DNA from: Oscarella lobularis
Lineage: Eukaryota > Porifera > Homoscleromorpha > Homosclerophorida > Oscarellidae
Direction: 5' to 3'
Length of the DNA stretch: 64,000 nucleotides
Assembly (NCBI RefSeq): GCF_947507565.1
Contig: NC_089181.1
Span: 503,501 to 567,500 of the forward strand
Both the position numbers and the translations under genes were made by a program. This document shows, in pieces, positions 1 through 10,622 of the stretch (within the stretch, counting starts at the first letter, position 1; each line of letters begins with the position of its first letter). The notes under the pieces are model-generated. The model was not told where the DNA came from, searched no databases, and saw only the letters and a program-made list of their open reading frames with translations.

Positions 1-192
1 CGATCGAATATTGATACCGAAAGATTCGTCAGTGCTCAAATTCGGAACGTTGAATTAAAAATTAAAATGAACGTAAGCTGATTTGCGCTGCGCTGGCATT
101 CCGTATTTTTTATATGGATTGATTGATATGTTGATTTGCTGGGCTGCATTAGATGCTCATGTGATCAGGCTTGTACACAACGCGTCAACCGA

Positions 193-1014
193 ATGCGAGC
201 CCTAATATTGGCGGCTGGCTATGGGACGCGTCTGCAGAGGGATATAACCGAGGATCGATCAGGACGATTCTCGTCTCTGCTCGGTCTTCCCAAACCTCTT
301 CTTCCCGTCGGCGGAGTCCCTCTCGTCTCGAAGTGGACGAAATCGTTGCGATCGTGCGCCGCCATCGAGTCCATCCACCTCGTGACGAACGCCAGATTCG
401 CGAACGTATTCGAAACGTGGAGGCGAGAGAACGACGAGCGAAGCGTGGAAATCGTCGACGACGGAACGACGTCGAACGAAACGCGATTGGGAGCCGTGGC
501 CGACATAAAACTCGCGCTCGATCGAATCGGGAGCCCCGGCGAGGACATCATCGTCATAGGAGGCGACACGCTTTTCTACGAGGATTTCAACATTGGAGAT
601 CTGCTCAAATATTATCAGCGAAAGAAAGCGGAGGACGAGAATATCGGGGGCGTCGTTCTGTCGTACGAATGCACTGCTGAACAGACTAGGAAGTATGGAA
701 TATTGGACGTTGATGCTGATGGAAAAGTTAGAACATTTTTGGAAAAACCCGGTCCTGAGGGAACGTCTTCACGACGTGCTTGTCCGTGTTTTTATCTCCT
801 CTCCAAGGTGGGGATTCGGCTTGTTGGGGAGTTTCTTTTGGCGAAGAAAGCAGATGGGGCTTCGTTGGTAGAAATGGATGCCCCTGGAAATTTTATTCGG
901 TATCTTTGCAACCGAGCGTCAGTGTGGTGCATGGAGATTAGCGGTCGCTTTGATATAGGGAGTCTGCAGTCTTACGTGGAATGCAATGACTATTTTAGTA
1001 AGCATGATACATAA
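193..1014 (+). CDS. sugar-nucleotidyltransferase-like protein (NTP_transferase fold)
   Basis: Single-exon ORF of about 273 residues, probably adding a nucleotide to a sugar phosphate. The N-terminus MRALILAAGYGTRL followed by PKPLLPVGG is the G-x-G-T-R-L ... P-K signature of the nucleotidyltransferase family; the spacer between the two halves is longer than in bacterial GlmU/RmlA-type enzymes. A GGDTLF motif near residue 122 supplies the expected metal-binding Asp, and FLEKP further on is typical of the family. I chose the ATG at 193 because the signature begins there; the frame opens upstream without a better start. It has no intron, unlike nearly every other gene here, so it may be a retrogene or an old transfer from a microbe (inference). 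The exact substrate cannot be read from sequence. Confidence 0.8.
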   Translation: MRALILAAGYGTRLQRDITEDRSGRFSSLLGLPKPLLPVGGVPLVSKWTKSLRSCAAIESIHLVTNARFANVFETWRRENDERSVEIVDDGTTSNETRLGAVADIKLALDRIGSPGEDIIVIGGDTLFYEDFNIGDLLKYYQRKKAEDENIGGVVLSYECTAEQTRKYGILDVDADGKVRTFLEKPGPEGTSSRRACPCFYLLSKVGIRLVGEFLLAKKADGASLVEMDAPGNFIRYLCNRASVWCMEISGRFDIGSLQSYVECNDYFSKHDT

Positions 1015-1059
1015 TTTCCTAACAAATAATTAAATGACCACGTGACTCAGAACGAAGAG

Positions 1060-3516
1060 ATGTTGTTCCTTTCGGTGTTTTTCGCCTCCTATCTATGCAC
1101 ATGCTCAGCTTCGAACGCTGCAACGGTCGCAATTGCCTGGGGAAACACTCTAATCACGAGCAAAACGACGCCTACTCTTCAAGTCGTCGTAAATCCGCTT
1201 CTCGAGCGCAAATTCCCCGTTTCCAAGCAGATGTTCGAAAGCTTGCGACAACTGGAAGCAGATTACATTCGCTACGTACCCTGGTGCGACGTCAAAATAG
1301 AAAAAAAACCCACTCGTTCGAAATTTTCATTCCAGGCTTCCCTATCCTCGATTGGCCGTTGCAGAACTCGACCCACCGTCGGGCCAATGGCTGTGCACCC
1401 AACTTCAGCTGGAGGAGCCGAACGGATGGAACGCATCGTTGTCTTGTTCCCAAGGCGTCATAAACAAGGTGGGGAGCTCTCAGTCATTACGTCAATTTTA
1501 TATGTATTTCTTTCTAGGTTTATTTTGCTAGCTATGGGACACCGGAAGGCACGTGCGGGAATTTCACGATGGGTAACTGCAGTGCGGCTAATTCGACAGC
1601 GGTTGTGGAGAAGGCGTGCATGGGAACAAGCAGTTGCACGTTTCCCGTGAACCAACAGACTTTTGGAGAACCTTGCGCGGGAACGAGAAAGAATTTCGCT
1701 GTTCAGGTATACGAGACGAACGAAGCAAGACTAAAAACTATTAATCCGGCTAATCGAAGAATAAAACTAAAGAAGATTTCAATCTAATGTTGGAGACACA
1801 AAACTCTTCATATTGCCCAAGTTATATGGAATTTCCTCTCAGGTGACGTGCAGCGTTGCTCAGAATCACACCTATTGGGACTTTTCGGTGATCGATCCCA
1901 TGATGGAAGATTTCATGAACGCAACTCGCAATCACACCGCAATAATCAATTTTTCCACCATACCCGAGTGGATGTATAGAACTCCAAATCGCATACCCTA
2001 TCCCGACGATCCAGGCGAGCTTCTTAGCTGGAAAAATAAATACCTTACATAATTGATTAATAGATCGTGGCGCTAATCCAGGTTACGAAGAAGGAACCCA
2101 ACTCGTCGATCCCACCGGAACGCAACTGGGAGAATACTACGGAAGACTCGTACGTACAATTAGAAGAATGTTTTAGAAAAAAAATGTCATGACCTCTATT
2201 AGGTGTCTTGGTACACTCGAGGCGGATTCACCGACGAGTACGGCATCGAACACCACTCCGGTCACTACTACAATATCTCCTATTGGGAATGTCTCAACGA
2301 AGTGACGGGCGAACATCAGAACACGCCGGAGTCGTACACGGCTCGCTACGACGAAATGGTGTCCGGCATACGCAAAATCGCCGATCCGGAGCACAAGATC
2401 AAATTCGTCGGTCTCGCTCTCGGCGGCGGGAATAAGTCCGCTTTCATTCCGTATTTTCTGAATAAATCCAATCATCTACCCGATATGCCTCTCGACTTCA
2501 TCAGCTATCATTACTACGCCGGATGCGACAATCGCACCGATCCGAATTCCTATCACGTCTTTTTCTCGCGCGCCGACGGATTTTTCGACGTGGTCGAAGA
2601 AGTGGAGGTACTTCGCAAGGCGTTGTCGCCCGAAACGCGCACGACGATCGACGAAATCGGCGTCATATTGCCGAACGACAACGATCCCAATTCTCCCATG
2701 TTTCCGTCGATCTATTGGAATGCCGCCGGATCGATGTACGCGTACATTTTCGGAAAGTTGTCCCTTCAGGGCATCGACGTTCTCGGACAAAGTCAGCTCG
2801 TTGGAAATCCGGCGCTGCCGGATCTCGGTCTCGGCGCGCAGTTTCCGAGCGTTGCCTTGCTCAATTGGACGACCGGCTACGGGACGGCACGCTACTGGGT
2901 TTTGCACATGCTTACGCATTATTTTCAACCTGGTGACGATATCGTCGAGACGTCGACGTCGCCGAACGCCGCTAATCCGTTTTGCGGCATCGTGCTGAAT
3001 TTGGATAATTTGACGTTGGAATGCACGACGCCCGGCGCCGTCGTTTCCAAAGTTGATTTCGCTTCGTATGGAACTCCGTCTGGCGTTTGTTTGCAGTACG
3101 AAAAAGGGTCTTGCGATGACGGCAATTCGACGGCGATTGTGGAGAGGTACTGCTTAGGGAAACGGTCGTGCACCGTGCCGGCTACGACGCCAATTTTTGG
3201 AGATCCCTGCGAGTTTACGGAGAAGCATTTGTTTGTCCAGGCGGAGTGCTCCGAGGGCGGTGGTGTGCAACTGGGATCAGATGGTGGCATATATGCACAG
3301 GGATTCATCGATGCTAAGACTCGCAAGAAGAAAGTGCTGCTTGCCAATAAGGGAAACGTTAAGGTGACTGTCACTGTTCCCGGTTCGAGTGGTGGAATCT
3401 TTGTCTACGTCGACGAAACAACGACCGGGCAGATCGAAGAGGTGAGCAGGACTCTTGATCAATCTGACGACATTGATTTGCTTCCATTTGCCGCGGGAAC
3501 CGTTCTCTTCGTGTGA
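1060..3516 (+). CDS. secreted GH39-like glycosidase with two SUEL/Gal-lectin domains
   Basis: Six exons: 1060-1283, 1336-1468, 1518-1706, 1843-2014, 2082-2149 and 2203-3516; all phases fit. The protein starts with a signal peptide (MLFLSVFFASYLCTCSAS), followed by the start of a glycosidase barrel, a first galactose-binding lectin domain (FASYGTPEGTC ... STAVVEKACMG), the rest of the barrel, then a second lectin domain at 2980-3250 (FASYGTPSGVC ... STAIVERYCLG) and a beta-rich C-terminus. ISYWECLNEVTGEHQ gives the Asn-Glu acid/base pair and TTIDEIGV a candidate nucleophile of the GH39/iduronidase clan. It probably acts outside the cell or in the lysosome on glycans. Intron 4 uses a GC donor (AG|GCGAGC). 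The frame opens at a GTG at 1042, but the first ATG is at 1060 and gives a good signal peptide. Confidence 0.85.
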
Positions 3517-4560
3517 GTCAGTATGCATGACGTTCTCACCCCTCCCCTTTTCTCCAGCTGAACGTCTCGGAAGTCGCAGTGTTTGTGTGTATTGCAAAAA
3601 CTAGCCTTCGCCCGTCATAGATACTAGGTAAGCCCATGTTGAGAAGCGTCGGCTTATCTGACGACAGTGCGATACGCCGTGGGGCACGAAATTCTTCATA
3701 TGATATGCCGTATCTGTCTCCGATATGTTGCATAGGCCCTTAGGGAGGATAGTTTTCGCGCGCCTCGTTGTTTAGATGATGCGCGCGCGCCTACGCTCGA
3801 GATGATCGCAACTCCATCAGGAAGAAGGGCTATATCTTCCGAGCCGTTCACTGTGGAATCGAGCTCAGTTTCATGCAGGTTCCAAGTCTTGTTTGCCTAC
3901 TTGGTACATCGCTCTGCCCTGGTTTTTGATTTTAGAGACAATGCGAAACACGCCTGATCGAGCGCCATCTGTACGGGCGTACGGAACGTTTTGTTGAACT
4001 CTATAGGTCACTTACAATCTATGGAAAGCAAAGCGAGCAACGACTGCAGTGAAATCAGATATGGTGCTGTGTGGGAAATCAGATATGGTGCTGTGTGGGA
4101 GCTGTGTGGGTGAACGCGTTTGGTTGGACTCTTATCTTCCCACAACGCATGCGCATTGCGCAGATTGGTTCGCACTTCGCGTCGGCTCCCAGCTCCCTAC
4201 CGAACAGCGTATGAGGTGGCTCTGCTCTGCATTGGATCGATTGATCGTCGTCGTTGCTCTCTCATAATCACAGTAAGTACATTCGATGAGTCTGTTGTCT
4301 ACTACGACTGGCATTGACGACGCCAGCGTACGTTTTTGTCCAGAGACTGCTCCCACCAGCTCCCACGTCGACCTCGAATGCTTCCAACGCTGCCAACTTT
4401 TACCTCGAGTGTGTTACGGCAGTGTTGGGTGGCGCAGTGTGTCTCGATCGCACGTATTGGTGCATACGCTCGCCAGGCACGCTAGTTTGGGACGCCGTGC
4501 GCGTTTTCTAGGCGAGCGTACCAAGAGCGAGCCACGTAGCAGCAGCTCTCCCTCATCTTG
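3517..4560. other. intergenic region, no gene seen
   Basis: No ORF with conserved character. It contains an alternating GC run (3778-3791) and a short direct repeat at 4051-4099. Nothing else is recognisable. Confidence 0.5.
4051..4099 (+). repeat. 24-bp direct repeat, two copies
   Basis: The unit aaatcagatatggtgctgtg plus tggg occurs twice head-to-tail, followed by a partial third gctgtgtggg. It is a small tandem duplication with no evident function. Confidence 0.8.
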
Positions 4561-4572
4561 CATGAAGACCGT

Positions 4573-4633
4573 GACGTCACAGAAGACGTCACAGTCTTAG
4601 ACGTCACAGCAGAGCTGCCCTACTGTATAAATA
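4573..4633 (+). promoter_or_regulatory. three CRE-like sites plus TATA box
   Basis: gacgtcacag is present three times (4573-4582, 4585-4594, 4600-4609); the first lies in a full palindromic TGACGTCA. A TATA box, tataaata, follows at 4626-4633. This is the expected core-promoter layout for the gene starting at 4801, with a predicted transcription start near 4655-4665. CREB/ATF-type bZIP binding is inferred from the motif only. Confidence 0.55.
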
Positions 4634-4800
4634 TAACGCGCGGATTTTAAAACCAAATCCGCGAATTTAATCGGAGAGGTTTCTGATTACAAGATTATTT
4701 ATATTGGAGTAACGCAACGCGCGTGACTAACCACGCCCATTCAATTAAGAGACCCTTTAGCCAAATACTTTGTCTTCTTAGATATTCTATTTTGTCAACG

Positions 4801-6144
4801 ATGGCGGATCTAGCTCAGTTGTGGCCGTTTAACCCGGAAAAGATCACCAACATCACTTCTTTGTCGGGGGAAACGTTGGCTGAAGTGTGCGAGATGCACA
4901 TCGGATGGGTTCACGCTCTTCCGCCCGTCCTCTCGGAAGCATACAGGATTGACGTGGCAATCGAAACCTCTAAAATCAGCACTCGAATCAACGTCGTGAA
5001 TCTTATTAAGATTCTGCACGCTGAAGCGGTTCGAAGAGATGACGTCGAAAAAGCTCAGGTCGCTATAGCAGTCAACAAAGGCGAGCGCGCCGAAGGCGCG
5101 CGATATCAAAATATCAAGCTATTAACTCAACATGCTCAAGAGTATGTTGACAAGCACTTGTTTGCACTACCCGAGGATGATCGTCAGGCCCATGACCTAA
5201 CCGCTCAACCTCCTAAGGACTGTGTCTGTAGATATAAGGAGAAATGCCAATGGTATTCAGATTGGAAGAAGCGGAAGGCTTCAGATTGGAAGTCGAAGGC
5301 AGCCTCTTCGTATTCTTCTTCGTATTCTTCGCGTTGTCCTTCTGGTCTACCTGAAGAATCAGCACACCGGTCATGCGAGGTGATTGAGGGAACGCCTTGC
5401 GATTTTGTTCTTCCTTTGTCGAATTGTCTGAAAGGTATTAAATTAATTAATTTGGATCAGTGTTGAGAATGGTTCGTTTATTGTCTAACAGGTCTTGATC
5501 CCGTTGTCGTTGGCGATGTCAAGATGTATTTGATTCGCCGTTTCTCATGCACCCGTGATCTCCTATTCATGCCGCAAGTTATCCATCATACGTACGGACA
5601 AGATCCGATACTTCGTCATGATCTGCACAACAACGTGCAATTTGTGCAACATGCCGGAGCATGGAATGGCCTTCTGACGATGCTTCAGAAGATTCAAAGT
5701 TATTTAGTTGGCACGGACGGTTTCACAACGTCGTCTCAGTTGCATCACATCGTCGAATCAGTCAGCTTCAACTTTGGGAAGTGGGAAAGCGGCATATCGC
5801 GCAATCCAGGCGCTACAAATTGCCATGCGCATGCCCATATTCTTCTTACAAGAAAAGCGGCTCTTGCTTTGGGCAAAAAGAATGAAGAATTCATAGGATA
5901 CGTGGGTCTTCCAGAAAGGGACAGTCACGTGTTGGACATCCACCAGCTCAGCGATTATACGTCCAATCTTAGCCTTTCCGATTTGAAAATAGAAATAGCG
6001 GAAGTGAAAACGAAAGTGGGTGACTTGGAAACGGCAATGAATGAGAGATTTGATGGTCTTACCCAGAGATTTGATGGTCTTACCCAGCTTATTAAGAGCT
6101 TGCTCCCCGGTGAAAAGCCGCAGCCCCCTCAATCAAAACAATGA
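4801..6144 (+). CDS. uncharacterised protein with HxHxH motif and C-terminal coiled coil
   Basis: Two exons, 4801-5434 and 5492-6144, with canonical GT-AG borders and matching phase, encoding about 428 residues. I do not recognise the family. What can be seen: an N-terminal half with MADLAQLWPFNPEKI; a Cys/Lys-rich patch (CVCRYKEKCQW) and a Ser run near residues 165-200; NCHAHAHILLT near residue 320, which resembles the His triad of HIT-fold nucleotide hydrolases but without other family support; and a C-terminal coiled coil with a doubled RFDGLTQ heptad and a Pro-rich tail. The ATG at 4801 has a good context (acgATGg); the frame upstream opens only with a GTG. CRE-like sites and a TATA box lie about 170-230 bp upstream. 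Confidence 0.65.
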
Positions 6145-6191
6145 CATCCTTTGAAGAGAAGTGAACCATATATATTTCTCATAGCCCTGCT

Positions 6192-6370
6192 GACCCCCTT
6201 TGTCTTTGTCCATGTGTCTGTATTGTAGTTTGTCGTTGTATTGCTTAGTGGAAGGAAAGTCGAGAACTTTTCTTCTACCCCTTTGTCTTTGTCCATGTGT
6301 CTGTATTGTAGTTTGTCGTTGGTGTCAGATGTATTGCTTAGAGGAAGGAAAGTCGAGAACTTTTCTTCTA
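6192..6370 (+). repeat. imperfect ~90-bp tandem duplication
   Basis: The block ccctttgtctttgtccatgt ... tattgcttag(t/a)ggaaggaaag ... cttttcttct occurs at about 6192-6276 and again at 6277-6370. The second copy has an extra ~9 bp (gtgtcagat). It is noncoding as far as I can tell and sits just 3' of the preceding gene. Confidence 0.75.
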
Positions 6371-6387
6371 AGCAGCTGCTTCCAAAA

Positions 6388-6657
6388 AGTGGAAGTCGAT
6401 CGAATACAGCCGCGAAAAAATATACGACTACGTTCTTCTCGAACTCGTTCATTCGGTGAGTCTGAAAGCCGACGCCGGCAGCGAAAATTCAAGGTGCTTA
6501 CACGTGAGCTTCAATCATCACTTTCGATGTATGTTTTTTTGTCAATTTTGTGTATATATATAGGCGGGAAAATTGGTGGCATGCGCGGCAGGAAATCGAG
6601 GCTCAGGAGCAAATGGTGCGCGAGCAGCGTGAATTGGAAGAGAATCCGTCGCAATAA
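6388..6657 (+). CDS. possible orphan exon pair, unknown protein C-terminus
   Basis: Two pieces join cleanly: an exon ending at 6456 with the strong donor TTCG|GTGAGT, and an exon 6564-6657 after an acceptor tatatatag, giving FIRRENWWHARQEIEAQEQM, continuing EQRELEENPSQ, then a stop. The tail is helical and charged. No start codon or family could be assigned. It could be the last exons of a gene broken by the insertion of the EPRS1-derived segment just downstream, or chance. Confidence 0.3.
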
Positions 6658-6692
6658 ATACGCTGCGCAATAACGGATTATATAAATACCAA

Positions 6693-7214
6693 CGGCAAGC
6701 GCACGCTATCTCGCGATTAGAGGAGAAGACGTGAGGGAATGGCCGTAGGTTAGGATTCGCCCTTCTCCTTAGCAGATAGATCATACGTTTCTTTATAAAG
6801 CCATTCACATTACCCGCCACGTAGTCTACGTGAAGACGTCGTGAAGACGGATCGAATGATAGAAATTATCCACGTGAGATCGCCCTCTTCTCGACTTTCG
6901 TTGACAGAAAATGCATCGGTCTTTCGTAGAACCTTTTCTCTTACGGGCACGCTTTCGATCGTCCGCTTCCTCGCAAGATCGGCGTCGGGGGCCCCTCTAC
7001 GGATCGTCGCCTTTGGAATCGATCGAGACGAGGAAGCGGTACCTTTCCTTCGTCGATCTTCCGAAGGGAAAAGGGGTCGGGCATTTTTCCCCGGAAGCAA
7101 AGCGGGTGCATATATAATCTATATCGAGTCCTTTTGATTCTTGATTCATTATCCTATTGACAGATATCGGTCACGCCAAAGCGGCTCCTTCTCAATCAAT
7201 ACTGCCAGCAGACG
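6693..7214 (+). pseudogene. EPRS1-psi: decayed inverted copy of the EPRS1 5' end
   Basis: This stretch matches the complement of the EPRS1 start region near 58,330-59,325: the 5' flank (cggcaagcgcacgctatctc), exon 1 (RLSL ... VFRRTFSLTG) and, after an internal deletion of the middle exons, the end of exon 4, the following intron (tctatatcgagtcctttt is shared) and the start of the exon with GHAKAA. Because 5' flank and intron sequence are retained, it arose by DNA duplication, not reverse transcription. Frames are broken and the catalytic domains are missing. It lies on the opposite strand from its source about 52 kb away. Confidence 0.85.
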
Positions 7215-8508
7215 ACGAAATGCAGAAAAGCGAAATCCGCCGACTCAAGACGCCAGCGACGTCGCAGAAGAATAGGAAAATCAAAGCGATTGGATCTTGC
7301 ATGGCGTTGTGAAGACGTCGATGGAGCGACGAGCGAGATCTCGTCTTCGAATGCAGTGACCGAATGCAGTTCTGGAAAGGTAAAACTCGCGCTCACGGCT
7401 CATTGTCATTATATTTGAAAGTGGGAGGTCCCTTTTGATTGAATCATGACGTCATATTTACACATGTATATGTAGCACGCGTTTGTCTAACTTAATACAG
7501 CTTGTTCAATCTATGGTTTAGTATATAAACTGGCTTTGCATGATTTCTACTGTGTTAACTAACGATAGTCTTTGCTTTAGGTCACTTGGATGCCGATTTG
7601 TCTCTCCCCTCCTCTCTCCTCCCCATCTCTCTTATTTTAAGGTAATTAATTTGGTTCCCGGCGTCATTTGTTTTGTCGTGTAGTCGTTCCCCCAATCCGA
7701 CGAGGCAGACGCAGCCATCCCTCTGGGCCGAGAGCGAAAAGAGGCCGCACCTCTGCCGGGGCGATAGAGCGGCCCTACTCTTGGTGGTACGAGTGATAAC
7801 TACCATCCTCCACTTGGGCAAGACGCTGTGGGCAAAATCGCGGTCCTCCCGGGTCTTGGGTTAATGACTCCCCCCGTGCCCCGGTGGCGAGGGTACCCCC
7901 TTTGGGCCTTGAAGGGGTATACTGAAGGCCTTAACCTGCGGGATGATTGGGTGATCCCACCTCCTTGGGAGCTGGAGGTTAACTCGTCTAATGCGCTCTC
8001 CTCCTTGCGGCTTGGGTGATAGTCGCCCTGGGGACATGGGAGTATGTCTCACCCCTTGGACCTGGGGGGAAGTTAGGTCCCTCTCACTCTCCTCAATGGG
8101 AGTGAGATGAGAAGAGGACAAGGAGCGCTGAAGAAGACGCCGTGGACAATGGACAAGGAGCGGCGGCTCATCTCCCCCCCTTGGGGGGGAGGTGAGCAAG
8201 TGCAGGGAGGGGAGCGTAGGCTCCTTCTCCCTGCATCGAAAAAGAAGAGGGTAAACCCTTTTTCGTTTTGATTTTTTACATCCGGGACTTTATTGAATAA
8301 AATTTTGCATGGCTTCCGCTACACGTACCGTCCAGCCCTATCTACAGTCATGCGCGACGCCATCTCGAAACTCTAGCACGCTAGAGAGCGAGTAGCGCCG
8401 CGCAAGTGAGGCAAAAGCCCCGCGTGTGTGTGCGTGTATTATGCGGAAAAAACTATAAAGTTAATATTGTCTATAGTCTGTTTCTCTTCATCTGCATCGG
8501 CTATAACC
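7215..8508. other. intergenic region with GC-rich repeat-like segment
   Basis: 7,400-7,650 is AT-rich with no gene. About 7,670-8,260 is GC- and G-run-rich with no credible ORF; it contains an inverted repeat (ctcccccccc ... ggggggggag near 8172) and is followed by an A-rich stretch with aataaaa at 8296. This composition is unlike flanking genes and suggests a transposon-derived or structured noncoding segment. No family could be named. Confidence 0.4.
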
Positions 8509-10076
8509 TCACTGCTTTCTCGGCGATGCAACAGCAACAGGTCTCATTCCCATTTCTCGTCGAAATTCTACCACGTGGCGTTTCGTTCGATCAGCCAGCT
8601 GCTGGTGTGTCTCCTATCAAATAACGATAAATTAAATTCCTTTTCAATCGGCCAACATGTCAAACTTACCTGACTTTCTAAGCCTTTAAATGTGGCTCTT
8701 ACAATATTCAAAGGATTAACTGAGCCAATGATTTTGCAGTGAATGTCCTTGATGCCAACCATTTCGCATATTGCTCTTATAATGCGATGACAGCGTAAAC
8801 CCGTACCTGAGAAATAATGATAGATCACAAAACTGCAGACGGTTCAAAGTGCAAACCTTCTACGGCGCGCTGCATTACAATATTCGTTTTAGTGGCCTTC
8901 GCTGTCAAGTCGTGATAAACTGTAGTATAAAAGACACGTCAAGCAAAAGTGCCACTAGACTATTGCAGCCTACTTGTGTGATCATCGCATCTCTCTACAT
9001 AGTGAAGAAAATTCGCCGCCTTATTCCTGGCCTTTCACATAAGAAGATAAAAATGCACATTTGAAAAAATATGAACGTCTCGTATACACCTTTCGCATAG
9101 CCGGTAACGTGTCCTGAGCCTTCCCAACAGCAAATCCTATCCCACAAGAAGATCTTGAAGGGGGGAACTAAAACGCATCAAACTTCGTAACTAACCTGCA
9201 GCTCCATTCCTATTTCCGACCACCACCAAAGCCCAAGCGGTTCTCTTCTTTCCCGCGCTCGTCTGATTGGCAACTCTTTTCAGCTATTAATTAAAAATAT
9301 TATAGATCTCCACCACGTGAAATGCTTCTCCCATTCGCACCTCAATGACACGTGAATCGAACTCGGACATAATATCTATGACGACGTTAAACTGAATCTC
9401 CTCTCCCCACTACGTCGTATCCTTACTTCCTTCCGCCGTTTCCGGTGCCCCAAAACTCCGCCCCCTCCAATTTCTCCCGCTCCATCCCCGTATCGTCGGA
9501 ATGCCGTCCATCATATTCCGTCTCGGTCGTCGCTCGGTCGTCGCCTTGCCGTCGACGTCGTCATCGTCGATTTCCTCCTTTTTGCCCTTGGCACGATCCG
9601 ACTTTCGTTTCGCTTCCGCTCCGGCGACGGATAACGGCATTCCGGCCGATAGGGGAGCATTCAGACCCGGAAATCGAATTTTCGCTTTTCCTTAATTAAA
9701 ATTAATTAATTAATTAATTAACACATGTTGCCGTATTGGAATTTTTTTTTTCTACTATCTACTCTTTCTTACCGAGGCTAAGAAGTTTCTGATCGAATCT
9801 TCCTTTTTTGCCTCCTTTTCGTCTTCCGCGACCGCCGCGACCGCCGCGACCGCCCGTCACTGCTCCGACGAGATCTCTGTACGACGCTTAGAGCTTGGAA
9901 TTAGCAGGGAAGCGATGGAAACGAGGTGGGCACTTACTAGGAGCTAGGGGATTCGAGAAATGGCGAATTTGGCTGTCTTTCAGCAGCAAAGCGCGACTGA
10001 AATAGCTCGACGTAGCATTAAAACTACAGCCGACAACTCTTCTGGTGAAAATTGCTGAAGATAGCAGCCGCAGCAT
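8509..10076 (-). CDS. MRPS5: mitochondrial small-subunit ribosomal protein uS5m
   Basis: Ten exons on the minus strand: 10076-9938, 9859-9773, 9690-9427, 9375-9341, 9283-9196, 9136-9090, 9031-8974, 8919-8857, 8806-8670 and 8613-8509; all phases agree. The N-terminus MLRLLSSAIFTRR looks like a mitochondrial targeting peptide, followed by a Gly/Arg-rich stretch and RFPGLNAPLSAG, typical of animal MRPS5. The S5 core follows: FDSRVIELKRV, WALVVVGNRNGAAGFAVGKA and CHRIIRAICEMVGIKDIHCK. The C-terminus ETHQQLADRTKRHVVEFR and VASPRKQ matches the animal protein but ends sooner. The product binds mitochondrial 12S rRNA and takes part in decoding fidelity. Its ATG is only 51 bp from that of COX16 on the other strand. 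Confidence 0.95.
9692..9721. repeat. AT-rich (AATT)n in MRPS5 intron 2
   Basis: ttaattaaaattaattaatt and onward: simple sequence within an intron, of no evident function. Confidence 0.8.
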
Positions 10077-10127
10077 CGAAAAAACCGAAGCGCAAGCCTC
10101 GTGGTGACGTCGCGCGCGCGCGTTAGA
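10077..10127. promoter_or_regulatory. 51-bp bidirectional promoter MRPS5 / COX16
   Basis: The two start codons face away from each other across 51 bp containing gtgacgtcgcgcgcgcgcgt, a CRE-like core next to a GC alternation. No TATA box is seen. Transcription of both genes must start in or beyond this stretch, so 5' UTRs are extremely short or overlap. Confidence 0.6.
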
Positions 10128-10600
10128 ATGACGAGATTAGGAGCGTTCGGAAATCGACGGTTCTGGAAGTTTGGCGTGCCTTTTGTGGTTCGCACTGGAT
10201 TCGTTTGCAAGTTCTCCGCACGTAACGTCGTCGTTTAGACGTTCGTCGTCATCGGTTCGTTCGGCCTGGCAGAATTCACGTCGATACGCGTCAAGCGAAA
10301 GGACGAGCGAACGAGAATGGTACAGAGAGAAAACGATGTCTTCTCTGCATGAAAAAGAGTAATCGTGCACGCACTCCAGCTCACCTCCGACGAAATGTTA
10401 AAAATGCAGCAAACGGGAAAGAAATTGACGCTCGAAGACACCTACGAGGTGAGAAAGAAAGAAAGAAAGAAAGAAAAACAGTGAATTCTTGCGCGAGTCA
10501 CACACCGTACGTGCACTAGGAAATCAAGCAGTCGACAGACATAGAACAGTGGGAGAACATTCGCGGCCCGAGACCGTGGGAAGAGACGCGGACTCGCTAG
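10128..10600 (+). CDS. COX16: cytochrome c oxidase assembly protein COX16 homologue
   Basis: Four exons: 10128-10184 or -10187 (two adjacent donors, same phase), 10239-10319, 10380-10448 and 10520-10600. The protein has about 95 residues, the usual COX16 size. It starts MTRLGAFGNRRFWKFGVPF, then one membrane segment (FVVIGSFGLAEFTSIR), a charged region (DEMLKMQQTGKKLTLEDTYE) and the hallmark C-terminus WENIRGPRPWEE. COX16 is an inner-membrane factor needed for maturation of the COX2 subunit. Intron 3 carries a (GAAA)n run. The stop lies 22 bp from the MTARC stop on the other strand, so the two 3' UTRs must overlap. Confidence 0.92.
10449..10480 (+). repeat. (GAAA)n in COX16 intron 3
   Basis: gtgagaaagaaagaaagaaa and onward, directly at the splice donor; purine-rich on the coding strand. 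Confidence 0.85.
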
Positions 10601-10622
10601 CTTTAGTCGCAGTCTCTTTCCT

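Noticed and set aside
171-680. 169-codon ORF inside the nucleotidyltransferase gene
   Set aside because: It lies in another frame of a gene with clear family motifs and is Arg/Ser-rich without structure.
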